A DNA stretch of 58,697 nucleotides. It comes from Spirochaetales bacterium (GTDB lineage Bacteria; Spirochaetota; Spirochaetia; DSM-2461). The notes under the pieces are model-generated. The model was not told the DNA's origin, made no database searches, and saw only the letters and a program-made list of their open reading frames with translations. The stretch's first letter is position 1, and the number at the start of each line of letters is the position of its first letter. The position numbers and the translations under genes were made by a program. Below, one piece after another: positions 24,842 to 32,378 of this stretch. Where the stretch lies: positions 1 to 58,697 of the forward strand of contig JAFGPQ010000179.1 in assembly GCA_016936115.1 (NCBI GenBank), read 5' to 3'.

Positions 24842-25570
24842 TTGACAGAAGAAGCGGCAGCGGCCTTTCTCCGGGAAAGGGGATGGGGCCTTATCACGCC
24901 CCAGACCTACCTTATTGACATGGAAGTGGACTTCAAGACCCTCTGGCGGGAGGTGTCCCCCTATACGATGATATCTCCGGAAAGGGGATATGCCATATTC
25001 CAGTCCCTGGATTATCTGGAGAGAAATGAAATTGCCGGAGATATCGTGGAATGCGGTGTCTGGAAGGGCGGATCCTGTATGCTGGCAGCGGGCATTATCA
25101 GAAAAGGGAATCTCTCACCCCGCAAGATCTGGCTTTACGATACATTTGAAGGTATGACAAAGCCCACCGGTGAGGATGTCATAGCTGCCAGCGGCCAGCC
25201 CGTATCCGAGCGGTCCCCCGAAGGCTGGTGGGCCGTTTCGGAGGATGAGGTGAACCGGAATATGGGCCTTACCGGATATGATCGGGCACTATGGGAAACG
25301 GTTAAGGGTGATGTCTGTCAGACTTTGGACGAAACCCTGCCTTCCGGGGCAATCGCCCTACTTCGTCTGGATACGGACTGGTACGAATCGACCCGCAAGG
25401 AGATGGAGACACTGTTTCCCCTGATATCGCCGGGAGGGATTCTGCTTCTTGACGATTACGGCCATTTTAAAGGGGCAGCCAAGGGGGTGGATGACTATTT
25501 CAGAAGTCTTTCCCTGGAACCGCTACTTCAGCGTGTTGATTATACCGGGCGCCTTTATATCAAGAAGTAA
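24842..25570 (+). CDS. TylF/MycF-like O-methyltransferase
   Basis: This 242-residue SAM-dependent methyltransferase of the TylF (macrocin O-methyltransferase) family has GDIVECGVWKGGSCM as the SAM loop, LYDTFEGM at strand 2, RLDTDWYEST with the metal-binding Asp, and GGILLLDDYGHFKGA with the second acidic pair. Family members methylate sugar hydroxyls in a metal-dependent way; here a cell-surface or lipid-linked sugar is a reasonable guess. The start is TTG, 7 nt after the SPOR gene stop, with GGGAG upstream inside that gene, so translation is probably coupled. The 3' end overlaps the opposite-strand gene by 48 bp. Confidence 0.85.
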   Translation: MTEEAAAAFLRERGWGLITPQTYLIDMEVDFKTLWREVSPYTMISPERGYAIFQSLDYLERNEIAGDIVECGVWKGGSCMLAAGIIRKGNLSPRKIWLYDTFEGMTKPTGEDVIAASGQPVSERSPEGWWAVSEDEVNRNMGLTGYDRALWETVKGDVCQTLDETLPSGAIALLRLDTDWYESTRKEMETLFPLISPGGILLLDDYGHFKGAAKGVDDYFRSLSLEPLLQRVDYTGRLYIKK

Positions 25571-26062
25571 ATCGTCAATAACTTTCCTGAAGTCTTCTCC
25601 CCCGAAATCGGGATAGATGCCCTCTGCGGAGGCACGCAGGCGAAAGTTATGATCTGTCAGCAGGAATGTGGGATAGTTGATAACTCCCCATTTTTTCCCG
25701 CAGCGGCCTTCCCGGTCTTTATAATCTTCTCTATTGTCGGAAATTATCACAACGTGAAAAGGGCTCTCACCATAAATCGCCGAGAGATCTGTAAGCCCCT
25801 TTCTCATCTCCTCATTAAAGGGATCCCGGGCTCCTAGAAAAGCTATGAGCAGAACCGTTTCACTGCTCCCGTCTATGAGCAGGCCCTCGCCTTCGGAATC
25901 GAAAAGCTTCCCCGGTGATACAAAAAGGGGTATAGGGAAATAATGGAATCCCAATAGTTCGATACGGGATATATCATCTTTATAAAAGTCCCCGGTCTCC
26001 TGAGCAAATGCAAGAGAGAAAAGGCAAAGTGCTGTTATCAAGGGAAGAGCTTTTCTGTTCAT
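25523..26062 (-). CDS. Exported thioredoxin-fold protein without CxxC
   Basis: This 179-residue protein has a signal peptide (residues 1-21, ITALCLFSLAFAQ) and then a thioredoxin-like fold: a strand with TVLLIAFLGARDP, a helix (EEMRKGLTDLSAIY), FHVVIISDN, and the cis-Pro loop YPTFLLTDHNFRL. Where TlpA/ResA proteins have WCxxC this protein has ARDPFN, so it cannot run dithiol chemistry. I chose ATG at 26062 because the signal peptide begins there; GTG or ATG starts further upstream add only a few residues. A -10 box lies 7 nt upstream with no Shine-Dalgarno. The 3' end overlaps the methyltransferase gene by 48 bp. Confidence 0.7.
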   Translation of the reverse strand: MNRKALPLITALCLFSLAFAQETGDFYKDDISRIELLGFHYFPIPLFVSPGKLFDSEGEGLLIDGSSETVLLIAFLGARDPFNEEMRKGLTDLSAIYGESPFHVVIISDNREDYKDREGRCGKKWGVINYPTFLLTDHNFRLRASAEGIYPDFGGEDFRKVIDDLLLDIKAPGIINTLK

Positions 26063-26069
26063 GGCTAAC

Positions 26070-26098
26070 ATAATATCAAAAAAAAAGGAAATTTGCAA
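26070..26098 (-). promoter_or_regulatory. Promoter of the thioredoxin-fold gene, leaderless geometry
   Basis: On the minus strand TTGCAA (26093-26098), a 17-nt spacer and TATTAT (26070-26075) are followed by 7 nt and the ATG at 26062. No ribosome-binding site is seen. Confidence 0.5.
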
Positions 26099-26129
26099 AA
26101 AAAGTATTTTATTATTTTTTAGGGGAAGG

Positions 26130-26135
26130 TATAAT
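26130..26135 (+). promoter_or_regulatory. -10 box close to the start of the PilZ gene
   Basis: TATAAT lies 13 nt before the ATG at 26149. The -35 region at 17-nt spacing (TTTTAT) is poor. The only ribosome-binding-like sequence, AGGGGAAGG, is upstream of the -10 box, so it would not be in the transcript. Confidence 0.4.
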
Positions 26136-26148
26136 TCATCAAACTGAT

Positions 26149-27258
26149 ATGTGGATATTAATCGTTTTATTAATCATCGGTTCATCTCTGTTTCTATTGA
26201 ACATGACCTCCGGGAAAATGAGTCGCTTCCAGATAATCAGTTTTTATTCCAAGGGTAAGGATGCCGGGTTTAAATGGAAAGAGATTAATCTTCTCTGGAG
26301 AGCGGCTGTCCTCGCCGATACGGATGTCCCCTCTAAAATCTATTTTTCCCTCGATGAACTTGATAACTGCATTAATGTGATAAATCAGAAATACGGCATT
26401 CTGGATAGCAAGAACAAGAGTGATCCCGCTATTAAGGATCTGGTGAAGAAACTTTTCGAATACCGCAAAAAAGTGGAATTCAGCAAACCCCGCTACAAAC
26501 GGGGCCTGAAAACGACCAGGGACATAGCCCTGAATCAGATTATGAAAATCAGAACATCGGAAGCGGGTATACATACGACCCAGGTCTGCGGTAATACGGA
26601 TACCTATATTGTCATCAGTTATCCCAAGGGGGATCCCGTCCCGAACGGCTTTACCTGGAGGGGGCGTGTTCTCAATGTTTACTTCTGGCGGGATAACGAC
26701 GCGGGATATTTTTTCCAGACACGGCTTATCGATTCCTATCATGATAATGAAAACCGCTTTTTCCGAATGGCCCATACGGATCACATATTAAGGAGTCAGA
26801 AGAGGAAATCCGTCAGGGCGGAAGCCCAGTTCGCCGCACAGATGTACCGATTCAAATCGGCGTCCTCCTTTAATAACAACATAGAGACTAATCCCGGTCT
26901 CTTCTGCGTCGTCACAGATATTTCCGAAGACGGTACTGCTGTTAGGGTCGGGGGGCGCGGGAAAAGGGGGATGGCCCTTAAGCTTCAGTTCAAAATCAGA
27001 GAGAACCTGATTGTGATGAACGGTGTTGTCAGAAGTGTGGATTACAATCTTGAAAAGGACCAGTCCATACTGCATATTGAGCTGATTCCCCTCGAAGAGG
27101 CTGCCCGATTCATCCTTCTTTCCTATGTCTATGATGTTGACAGGAGCAGGAAAAGGAAAAAGGCTGCCATGGAAGAGAGTATGAGAACCCGTCAGGAAAA
27201 AATCGCCGGTGATATGGTCGAACTGGAGGAGATTTCCGCCGCAGACGATTCGGAATAG
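26149..27258 (+). CDS. Membrane-anchored YcgR-like PilZ protein
   Basis: This 369-residue protein has an N-terminal membrane anchor (residues 1-19), a middle domain of about 130 residues, a region resembling the YcgR-type N-terminal domain (about 130-215) and a PilZ domain (about 215-330). Both c-di-GMP motifs are intact: RKSVR (RxxxR) and DISEDG (D-x-S-x-x-G). Such proteins couple c-di-GMP to flagellar or surface functions; a motility role fits a spirochaete but is inference. The C-terminus is Lys/Arg- then Glu-rich. It has its own -10 box just upstream and is followed by the YD-repeat lipoprotein gene. Confidence 0.82.
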   Translation: MWILIVLLIIGSSLFLLNMTSGKMSRFQIISFYSKGKDAGFKWKEINLLWRAAVLADTDVPSKIYFSLDELDNCINVINQKYGILDSKNKSDPAIKDLVKKLFEYRKKVEFSKPRYKRGLKTTRDIALNQIMKIRTSEAGIHTTQVCGNTDTYIVISYPKGDPVPNGFTWRGRVLNVYFWRDNDAGYFFQTRLIDSYHDNENRFFRMAHTDHILRSQKRKSVRAEAQFAAQMYRFKSASSFNNNIETNPGLFCVVTDISEDGTAVRVGGRGKRGMALKLQFKIRENLIVMNGVVRSVDYNLEKDQSILHIELIPLEEAARFILLSYVYDVDRSRKRKKAAMEESMRTRQEKIAGDMVELEEISAADDSE

Positions 27259-27316
27259 AAGGTTGTTTTTTCCGTTTGCATTCGTTAAACTTAAAGAAAT
27301 AGAAAAAGGAGTCGAA

Positions 27317-28207
27317 ATGAACTTATCAAAGAAGATTCTCCCCATACTGACCGGCCTGCTTGCTGCGGGCATCTTTTATTCCTGTGCCGGAGGCCCCGAA
27401 GCGACGGCTGTGCCTGGGGGAAGTGATGTAAAAGTAACCGAAGAGAAGAGTGCCGCAGAAGATAAATACGAAATTCAGAATATCGATGTTTATAAAATTT
27501 CCCGGGAGCATTACTTTCTGGATGACGGTTCTGAGAACGGTTATAAAGAGTATTCCTATGATGAAAAGGGCAACCGAACCGGTATGATAAATTACCGCAG
27601 TTCCGGTGAAATCCTTTTTGAGGAGAAGTACACCCTTGATTCTCAGGGGAGAACCGTAAAATCGGAGCTCTTTGACGGGGACGGACGTACATCCTATACC
27701 CTGTATACTTACAACGGTCAGGGGCTTCTCGCCACGGAAGATTATTACAATGATCAGGACGTGTATCTCTCCGGCTCCCGGTACACCTATGACAACGGAA
27801 ACCGCAAAGTACTCTGGGAATCCTTTGACGACAGCAGGACTCTGGTACTTAAATCCGACTATATCTATAAGGGCGATGATCTTATCAAAGTGGAATTCCG
27901 CACCCCCATGGATAAGGAAGACGGTTCCCTTGATTATAGCTATGAACAGGGTAAGATGACCAAGGAAGTAAGTATCAACAGCCTGGGCAAGGAGGAACGG
28001 CGTACCGAATATGAGTATAGCGATGACGCCGTGGCCAAGGAGAAGCTCTTTCAGCTGGGACGTCTGTCCCGGGTCAATGAGAATGAGTATGATCCGGCGG
28101 GAAATCTTATCCGGGTCACTTCCTATAACCGGTCGCAGAAGCTCCTCGGTCATACGGAATACGAATATATTATGTTTAAGGAAGAGAAGAAGGTTCTCAT
28201 AAAATAG
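27317..28207 (+). CDS. Lipoprotein with YD/RHS-like repeats
   Basis: This 296-residue lipoprotein has a lipobox (IFYSCAGG) that places Cys at about 23. After a short acidic linker the mature protein consists of about seven beta repeats of the type YTYDxxGNxxxxxxY, for example EYSYDEKGNRTGM, YTYNGQGLL and NEYDPAGNLIR. These resemble YD/RHS or MORN-like repeats, but there is no toxin domain or RHS core. AAAGGAG lies 6 nt before the ATG at 27317; the frame stays open further upstream but only this start gives a lipobox. Location is probably the outer membrane or periplasm. It is followed 8 nt later by the helical-repeat gene. Function is unknown. Confidence 0.75.
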   Translation: MNLSKKILPILTGLLAAGIFYSCAGGPEATAVPGGSDVKVTEEKSAAEDKYEIQNIDVYKISREHYFLDDGSENGYKEYSYDEKGNRTGMINYRSSGEILFEEKYTLDSQGRTVKSELFDGDGRTSYTLYTYNGQGLLATEDYYNDQDVYLSGSRYTYDNGNRKVLWESFDDSRTLVLKSDYIYKGDDLIKVEFRTPMDKEDGSLDYSYEQGKMTKEVSINSLGKEERRTEYEYSDDAVAKEKLFQLGRLSRVNENEYDPAGNLIRVTSYNRSQKLLGHTEYEYIMFKEEKKVLIK

Positions 28208-28215
28208 GAGGGATG

Positions 28216-29379
28216 ATGAAGAAATTTGTTTTAGCCGCGGTTGTGTCTCTTCTGGCTTTGTCCTTATATGCCGGGGATACGGCGGAAATGTGGTCCCGGG
28301 TCTATCTGAGATCGACCTCGCTCGATCAGAAGACTACCGCCATGGAGAAAATGGTTCAGCTTGATGATCCGGCGCTTGAAATCACCATGACTCTTGCCCT
28401 GGATGAGCTGATCAACGGTGCTCTGGCCACTCAGGCAGTGGGACCGAACAGCTATGTCTGGGAAAATCTGGTGAGAATGGTCATGAATGAGCTGGCCCAG
28501 TATCAGGCTGTGGATTCGGCTTATCTCATTAATCAGGTAGTAGAAGAGCGTTCCGGTATAATCAAAGCAGACGCGATTATGGCTCTGGGGGATATGCGCG
28601 CCATGGTTTATGCTCCGGGTATTGCCACGATGCTGCGGAATCTGAATATGAATTCCTCCGGTAACAAAAGCGCTTCCGAGCTTATCGCATACAGTTCCGT
28701 ATACGCTCTGGGTAAAATGAAGGCCGTGGAGGGATTTTCTCCGGTCTTTTATGCCCAGGTAGGATGGTATACCCGCAGGACGAGACTGATGGCCGAGAAA
28801 GTCCTGAGTGAAATGCTTGAAGATCCTTCCGATGAATTTCTTAAAATCATCAAGGATGCGGATTACAAAAACAAATTGATAGCCCTGAACGGAGAACTTC
28901 AGTCAACCGCCCCTGCTGAGGGGAAGGAAAAGGTCGTCATCGAGGCCCTTAAACAGGGGATTGAAACCTTCTCTTCCGATCCCACGGAACTTTCCGATCT
29001 CTATCAGTTGAGAATCGCTGCTCTCACCGCTTGCTACCAGTTGGGAATTTCTAATGGGGACACGCTTGGCTATTTTCTTAAGGCCTATAAGGATGCGGAT
29101 AAGCTTGAAGAGAAGATTCTTGTGGTACAGGCTGTAGGTACGAACGGCAGTGATGAGGCCGTAAAAATGATGGGTGAATGGCTTAATGACTTTCATGAAA
29201 GAATGCTGAGCCATCTGAATCCCAGTAACGATGAGATCACCCTTATCACACAGCTTATCTATGGGCTCGAGCTTTCCGGAAATCCCCTGGCTAAACCTTT
29301 GCTCAGCGAAATAGAGGTCTACGGATATTCCAATAAAATCAATAGGGCCGCTGCGGCCGCACTGAAGAAAATGGAATAG
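28216..29379 (+). CDS. Exported HEAT-like helical repeat protein
   Basis: This 387-residue protein has a signal peptide (residues 1-20, VSLLALSLYAG). The rest is predicted almost all helical, with about eight paired helices that read like HEAT/armadillo repeats (for example IKADAIMALGDM, SSVYALGKM and LRIAALTACYQLG). It is probably a periplasmic scaffold; no catalytic motif is seen. AGGAGG sits very close to two successive ATGs. I took the second (28216, 4-nt spacer); the first at 28213 is only 1 nt away from the ribosome-binding site. It is in an operon with the preceding lipoprotein gene and is followed by a terminator hairpin. Confidence 0.7.
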   Translation: MKKFVLAAVVSLLALSLYAGDTAEMWSRVYLRSTSLDQKTTAMEKMVQLDDPALEITMTLALDELINGALATQAVGPNSYVWENLVRMVMNELAQYQAVDSAYLINQVVEERSGIIKADAIMALGDMRAMVYAPGIATMLRNLNMNSSGNKSASELIAYSSVYALGKMKAVEGFSPVFYAQVGWYTRRTRLMAEKVLSEMLEDPSDEFLKIIKDADYKNKLIALNGELQSTAPAEGKEKVVIEALKQGIETFSSDPTELSDLYQLRIAALTACYQLGISNGDTLGYFLKAYKDADKLEEKILVVQAVGTNGSDEAVKMMGEWLNDFHERMLSHLNPSNDEITLITQLIYGLELSGNPLAKPLLSEIEVYGYSNKINRAAAAALKKME

Positions 29380-29403
29380 ATATCCCCTTACCGGGGTAAC
29401 GGG

Positions 29404-29441
29404 AAAAAAGCCTCATCCCTCAGGGTATGAGGCTTTTTTTT
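29404..29441 (+). terminator. Terminator hairpin overlapping the comEC start codon
   Basis: AAAAAAGCCTCAT (29404-29416) pairs with ATGAGGCTTTTTT (29427-29439). The loop contains a smaller CCC/GGG stem, and the hairpin ends in a T run. The second arm starts with the ATG of the next gene, so the ribosome-binding region and start codon are inside the structure. Confidence 0.8.
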
Positions 29442-30785
29442 ATTTTTCTGATTCCTCTCTTTTTCTCAGGGAATCTTCATGCGGCCCCGTTTTATCTCCC
29501 CATTGACGACATTGATGAGGGCATTGCCTATCTGGAGGAGGATTTGAATTCCGGTCGGGAGGGGACTCTTGTGAAATTCAAAGAGTTCCATAGCCGGAAT
29601 GGCGCTGCCGCTGGTGTTTCTCTGGAGTGTCGTCTGAATCTGCTATCCCCTTCGAAGCCTCGGTTCAGGGGAGAGATAATTCAATGCAGGATAAACCGCA
29701 AAGGGAGTGGGGGGTATATCCTGGACGAGTATCACTTTACGGGAAACTATATCTCAAATACTCTGGCTTTCCGGGGACAGTTCATCGGGGGGATTGAAGA
29801 GCTTCTTCTGCCATTGGGAGAGGCGGGTTCTTTTCTTAGTGCTCTGCTCTTAGGGCGAACGGACAAAGCGGAAAAGATCAAGGACCAGTTCCGCAGGGCC
29901 GGAGTCAGCCATCTTCTGGCCTTGTCCGGACTGCATCGCGGCATTGTAACAGCCCTGATCCTCCTTATAATCAAGCCAATGATTCCAAGGCGTTTCATAG
30001 GATACTTTCTCATTCTATTTCTCTGTCTCTATTCCTGGATCATCGGTTTGAATTTCTCGTTTCTGAGAGCTGTCATAATGTTCAGCCTCATGAATTTCTG
30101 TTTCACCGTTCGGATCAAGCCCGTTTTAGGGAAAATCCTGATTCTATCTGCCATGGTACAGATGTTCGCCTGGCCCGATTGTCTCTATTCCTGGTCGTTT
30201 CTGCTCTCCTATTCCGCCATGGGAGGTATCCTGTTTTTGTCTGAAACCTGGATATTCTGGCTCAAGAGGATTCTGCCTGTACCTGTCGCCATAGCTTTTG
30301 GGGTTTCTTTGGCCGCCCAGGCCGCCGTCATTCCCCTCATTCTGCCCGGATTCGGAAACGTTCAGACCATGGGGTTTCTTGTGGGAATCATACTGACGCC
30401 ATTCATTACGATCTACCTCTGGGCTGGCATCATCTTTATTCTGCTTATGGCCTTATCTCCGGTATTCCTGATTCCGGCCCGGTATATTTTCGGAGGTCTC
30501 TACAGGATCATTGGGGATACCCTGAATATTTTCACCGGAATTCCCCCTGTCGAATGGGGGAGCAGGGCGGGAAAGCTCTTATTTTTCCTTTCCCTTTCTG
30601 CTATACTGTCTACAGGAGTATATCTTGTCATCAAGGAAAGAAGATTTGTCTGGTCGCGTTCTCAATTTAAACTACGATTCCCCTTCGGAGATAAGGGCTC
30701 TGCTCGAGATGATGGGGTTGGGGCCTCGAAAACGGTGGGGTCAGAACTTTCTAATAAACAGCGGAGCCAGGGAGCGGATCGTTAA
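29427..30785 (+). CDS. ComEC/Rec2-like competence membrane protein, short form
   Basis: This 452-residue protein has a signal-like N-terminus, a small beta domain (about 20-110) and the ComEC membrane core with about eight segments. The diagnostic motif is present: SALLLGRTDKA, then GVSHLLALSGLHRGIV (usually SGLHvgi). ComEC forms the inner-membrane channel for single-stranded DNA uptake in transformation. The C-terminal metallo-beta-lactamase domain of full ComEC is absent, and the protein ends in a polar tail that overlaps rsmA by 161 bp. The ATG is inside the terminator hairpin of the preceding gene, and no other ATG gives the hydrophobic N-terminus. No other competence gene is visible nearby. 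Confidence 0.8.
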   Translation: MRLFFIFLIPLFFSGNLHAAPFYLPIDDIDEGIAYLEEDLNSGREGTLVKFKEFHSRNGAAAGVSLECRLNLLSPSKPRFRGEIIQCRINRKGSGGYILDEYHFTGNYISNTLAFRGQFIGGIEELLLPLGEAGSFLSALLLGRTDKAEKIKDQFRRAGVSHLLALSGLHRGIVTALILLIIKPMIPRRFIGYFLILFLCLYSWIIGLNFSFLRAVIMFSLMNFCFTVRIKPVLGKILILSAMVQMFAWPDCLYSWSFLLSYSAMGGILFLSETWIFWLKRILPVPVAIAFGVSLAAQAAVIPLILPGFGNVQTMGFLVGIILTPFITIYLWAGIIFILLMALSPVFLIPARYIFGGLYRIIGDTLNIFTGIPPVEWGSRAGKLLFFLSLSAILSTGVYLVIKERRFVWSRSQFKLRFPFGDKGSARDDGVGASKTVGSELSNKQRSQGADR

Positions 30786-31515
30786 TCTGCTGGATGTGAA
30801 GCCGGATCAGCTGGTATGGGAAATCGGTCCGGGCCTGGGGTCACTGACCTCTCTGCTCATGGATAAAACCTCCCGGATGACCCTTTTTGAAATCGATCCG
30901 GGATACTGCGAATATCTTCAAATGGCCTTTGACGGAAAGGGACCGGACATAGTGGAGGGGGATGTCATGAAAACATGGCAGGCCCGCTACGCCGTGGAAG
31001 AGCCGGATCGGCTTATAGGGAATCTCCCTTATAACGCCGCATCCGCCATAATATCCGATTTCATCGAAAATGATAAAATGGCCGAAAAGATGCTCTTTAC
31101 GGTTCAGCACGAGATGGGTGACCGGATGAAAGCCTCGCCCGGAAGCAAGAACTACTCATCCTTTTCCATACTCTGCCAGTTCGGATGCCGAGTTATTGAC
31201 CGGGGTGTACTCAGTGCGGGTTCCTTTTATCCCGCCCCCCGGGTATCTTCGAAGATAATGGAAATGATTCCCCTTAACCGCAGTAATACGGTTGTCGACC
31301 GGGAGCTGTTTTTTCGCCTGGTCAGGGATATGTTCATCTCCCGAAGAAAGACCCTTAAGAACAATATTGCCGCCGCCGGTTCCGCCCGCTTCCAGCACAT
31401 TGGCAAAGAGAAAATGTTCCAGGCCTTTACCGATGAGGGGATAAAGCTCGAAAGCAGGCCCGAACGAATTTCTGTGGATGAATTCATCGCCGTTGCCAAC
31501 CGTCTGGCCCAATAA
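30625..31515 (+). CDS. rsmA: 16S rRNA (adenine(1518)-N6/adenine(1519)-N6)-dimethyltransferase
   Basis: This 296-residue KsgA/RsmA enzyme dimethylates two adjacent adenines near the 3' end of 16S rRNA. It has the family N-terminus RKRWGQNFLIN, SAM motif VWEIGPGLGSLT, the acidic strand FEID and the catalytic NLPYNAASAII (NLPY). The start is TTG at 30625, with AGGAG (30614-30618) exactly 6 nt upstream; the conserved segment NYDSPSEIRALL lies between this start and the NFLIN motif, and no later start would keep it. The first 161 bp therefore overlap the end of comEC in another frame. The next gene follows after about 60 nt with its own promoter. Confidence 0.95.
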   Translation: MSSRKEDLSGRVLNLNYDSPSEIRALLEMMGLGPRKRWGQNFLINSGARERIVNLLDVKPDQLVWEIGPGLGSLTSLLMDKTSRMTLFEIDPGYCEYLQMAFDGKGPDIVEGDVMKTWQARYAVEEPDRLIGNLPYNAASAIISDFIENDKMAEKMLFTVQHEMGDRMKASPGSKNYSSFSILCQFGCRVIDRGVLSAGSFYPAPRVSSKIMEMIPLNRSNTVVDRELFFRLVRDMFISRRKTLKNNIAAAGSARFQHIGKEKMFQAFTDEGIKLESRPERISVDEFIAVANRLAQ

Positions 31516-31539
31516 GCATCCCTAATCTGGGGGGGCGGG

Positions 31540-31568
31540 TTGTTAATTTTCACGAAATCGGATATTTT
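31540..31568 (+). promoter_or_regulatory. Promoter of the membrane-protein gene, leaderless geometry
   Basis: TTGTTA (31540-31545), a 17-nt spacer and TATTTT (31563-31568) are followed by six nucleotides and the ATG at 31575. There is no ribosome-binding site. Confidence 0.55.
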
Positions 31569-31574
31569 CTTTTT

Positions 31575-32285
31575 ATGGTTATTTTCCTTCTTTTATCCGT
31601 ACCCCTGTGGTTCTTCTATCTGAATTCTTTTTTTCTGAATGAGGGAATAAGAAGAAGAGATTTTCTCATACCCCTGGGAAAGGGATCCGTCCTTTATGTG
31701 GGTTCCCTTTTGCTGACCTGGCTCTTTTCTAACAGGCAGGTTCTGGGCGATGTCACCTTTCTTCATGTTTATCTCTATGATTTTAAATTCTATAACGGTC
31801 TTACCTCTTCCCTATGGATTATTCTTTTTTTCCTAACCAATTCCCTGAACGGCCGAAGGGAGAAGGGGTATCCCCTGCGTGAAACGATGATCTTTCTTTG
31901 TGCCCTTTATATGGGGGATTCCCTTTACCGGATTCTCACGCGTGAAAGCTGGTACGGGATATATGAGCTCTTCATACTTCCCCTTGATAACCTGGGGCTG
32001 ATTAATCTTATTACTCTGCTTCTTGTCAGAATGCACGGTTCTGCCCTGTTGAAGCGTCTCCTTCTCCTTCTTCTCTCTCTGGCGGCGATTCTCATTTACA
32101 ATGTGATTCCCACTCTTTTTACTCTGAATTACCCTCTTCCCGCGGTACTGGGAGCGGTTATTCTGTTCGTTGTGACATTTTTCCTATTTTTCAGGGAAAT
32201 CAGGGGTGACCTGTCCGGATCCACCCTGAAGTTCATAGAGAGGCCGGTGCCGGAAAACGAAAAAAAAACTTTTCCAGATGAGTAA
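31575..32285 (+). CDS. Multi-pass membrane protein of unknown function
   Basis: This 236-residue protein has about seven hydrophobic segments (near 1-20, 35-52, 75-92, 104-118, 130-150, 160-180 and 187-207) and a charged cytoplasmic tail. Basic loops such as RRRDF and NGRREK suggest that the N-terminus faces outside. No transport or enzyme motif is seen and I do not recognise the family. The gene lies between rsmA and the flaA pair but has its own promoter whose -10 box is 6 nt before the ATG, while flaA has a separate consensus promoter. It therefore looks monocistronic and leaderless. Confidence 0.65.
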   Translation: MVIFLLLSVPLWFFYLNSFFLNEGIRRRDFLIPLGKGSVLYVGSLLLTWLFSNRQVLGDVTFLHVYLYDFKFYNGLTSSLWIILFFLTNSLNGRREKGYPLRETMIFLCALYMGDSLYRILTRESWYGIYELFILPLDNLGLINLITLLLVRMHGSALLKRLLLLLLSLAAILIYNVIPTLFTLNYPLPAVLGAVILFVVTFFLFFREIRGDLSGSTLKFIERPVPENEKKTFPDE

Positions 32286-32299
32286 TTAGAAAAAAACGT

Positions 32300-32328
32300 T
32301 TGACACTCTCTGTCCTGAGAAATATAAT
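32300..32328 (+). promoter_or_regulatory. Consensus sigma70 promoter of the flaA pair
   Basis: TTGACA (32300-32305), a 17-nt spacer and TATAAT (32323-32328) give a perfect consensus. The leader is about 45 nt and contains AGGAG (32368-32372) 6 nt before the ATG. No sigma28-type element is seen. Confidence 0.85.
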
Positions 32329-32378
32329 TCAACGTAAAGAGAGTTATGTTTTCTTTTTTATAAGTGAAGGAGTTCAGA

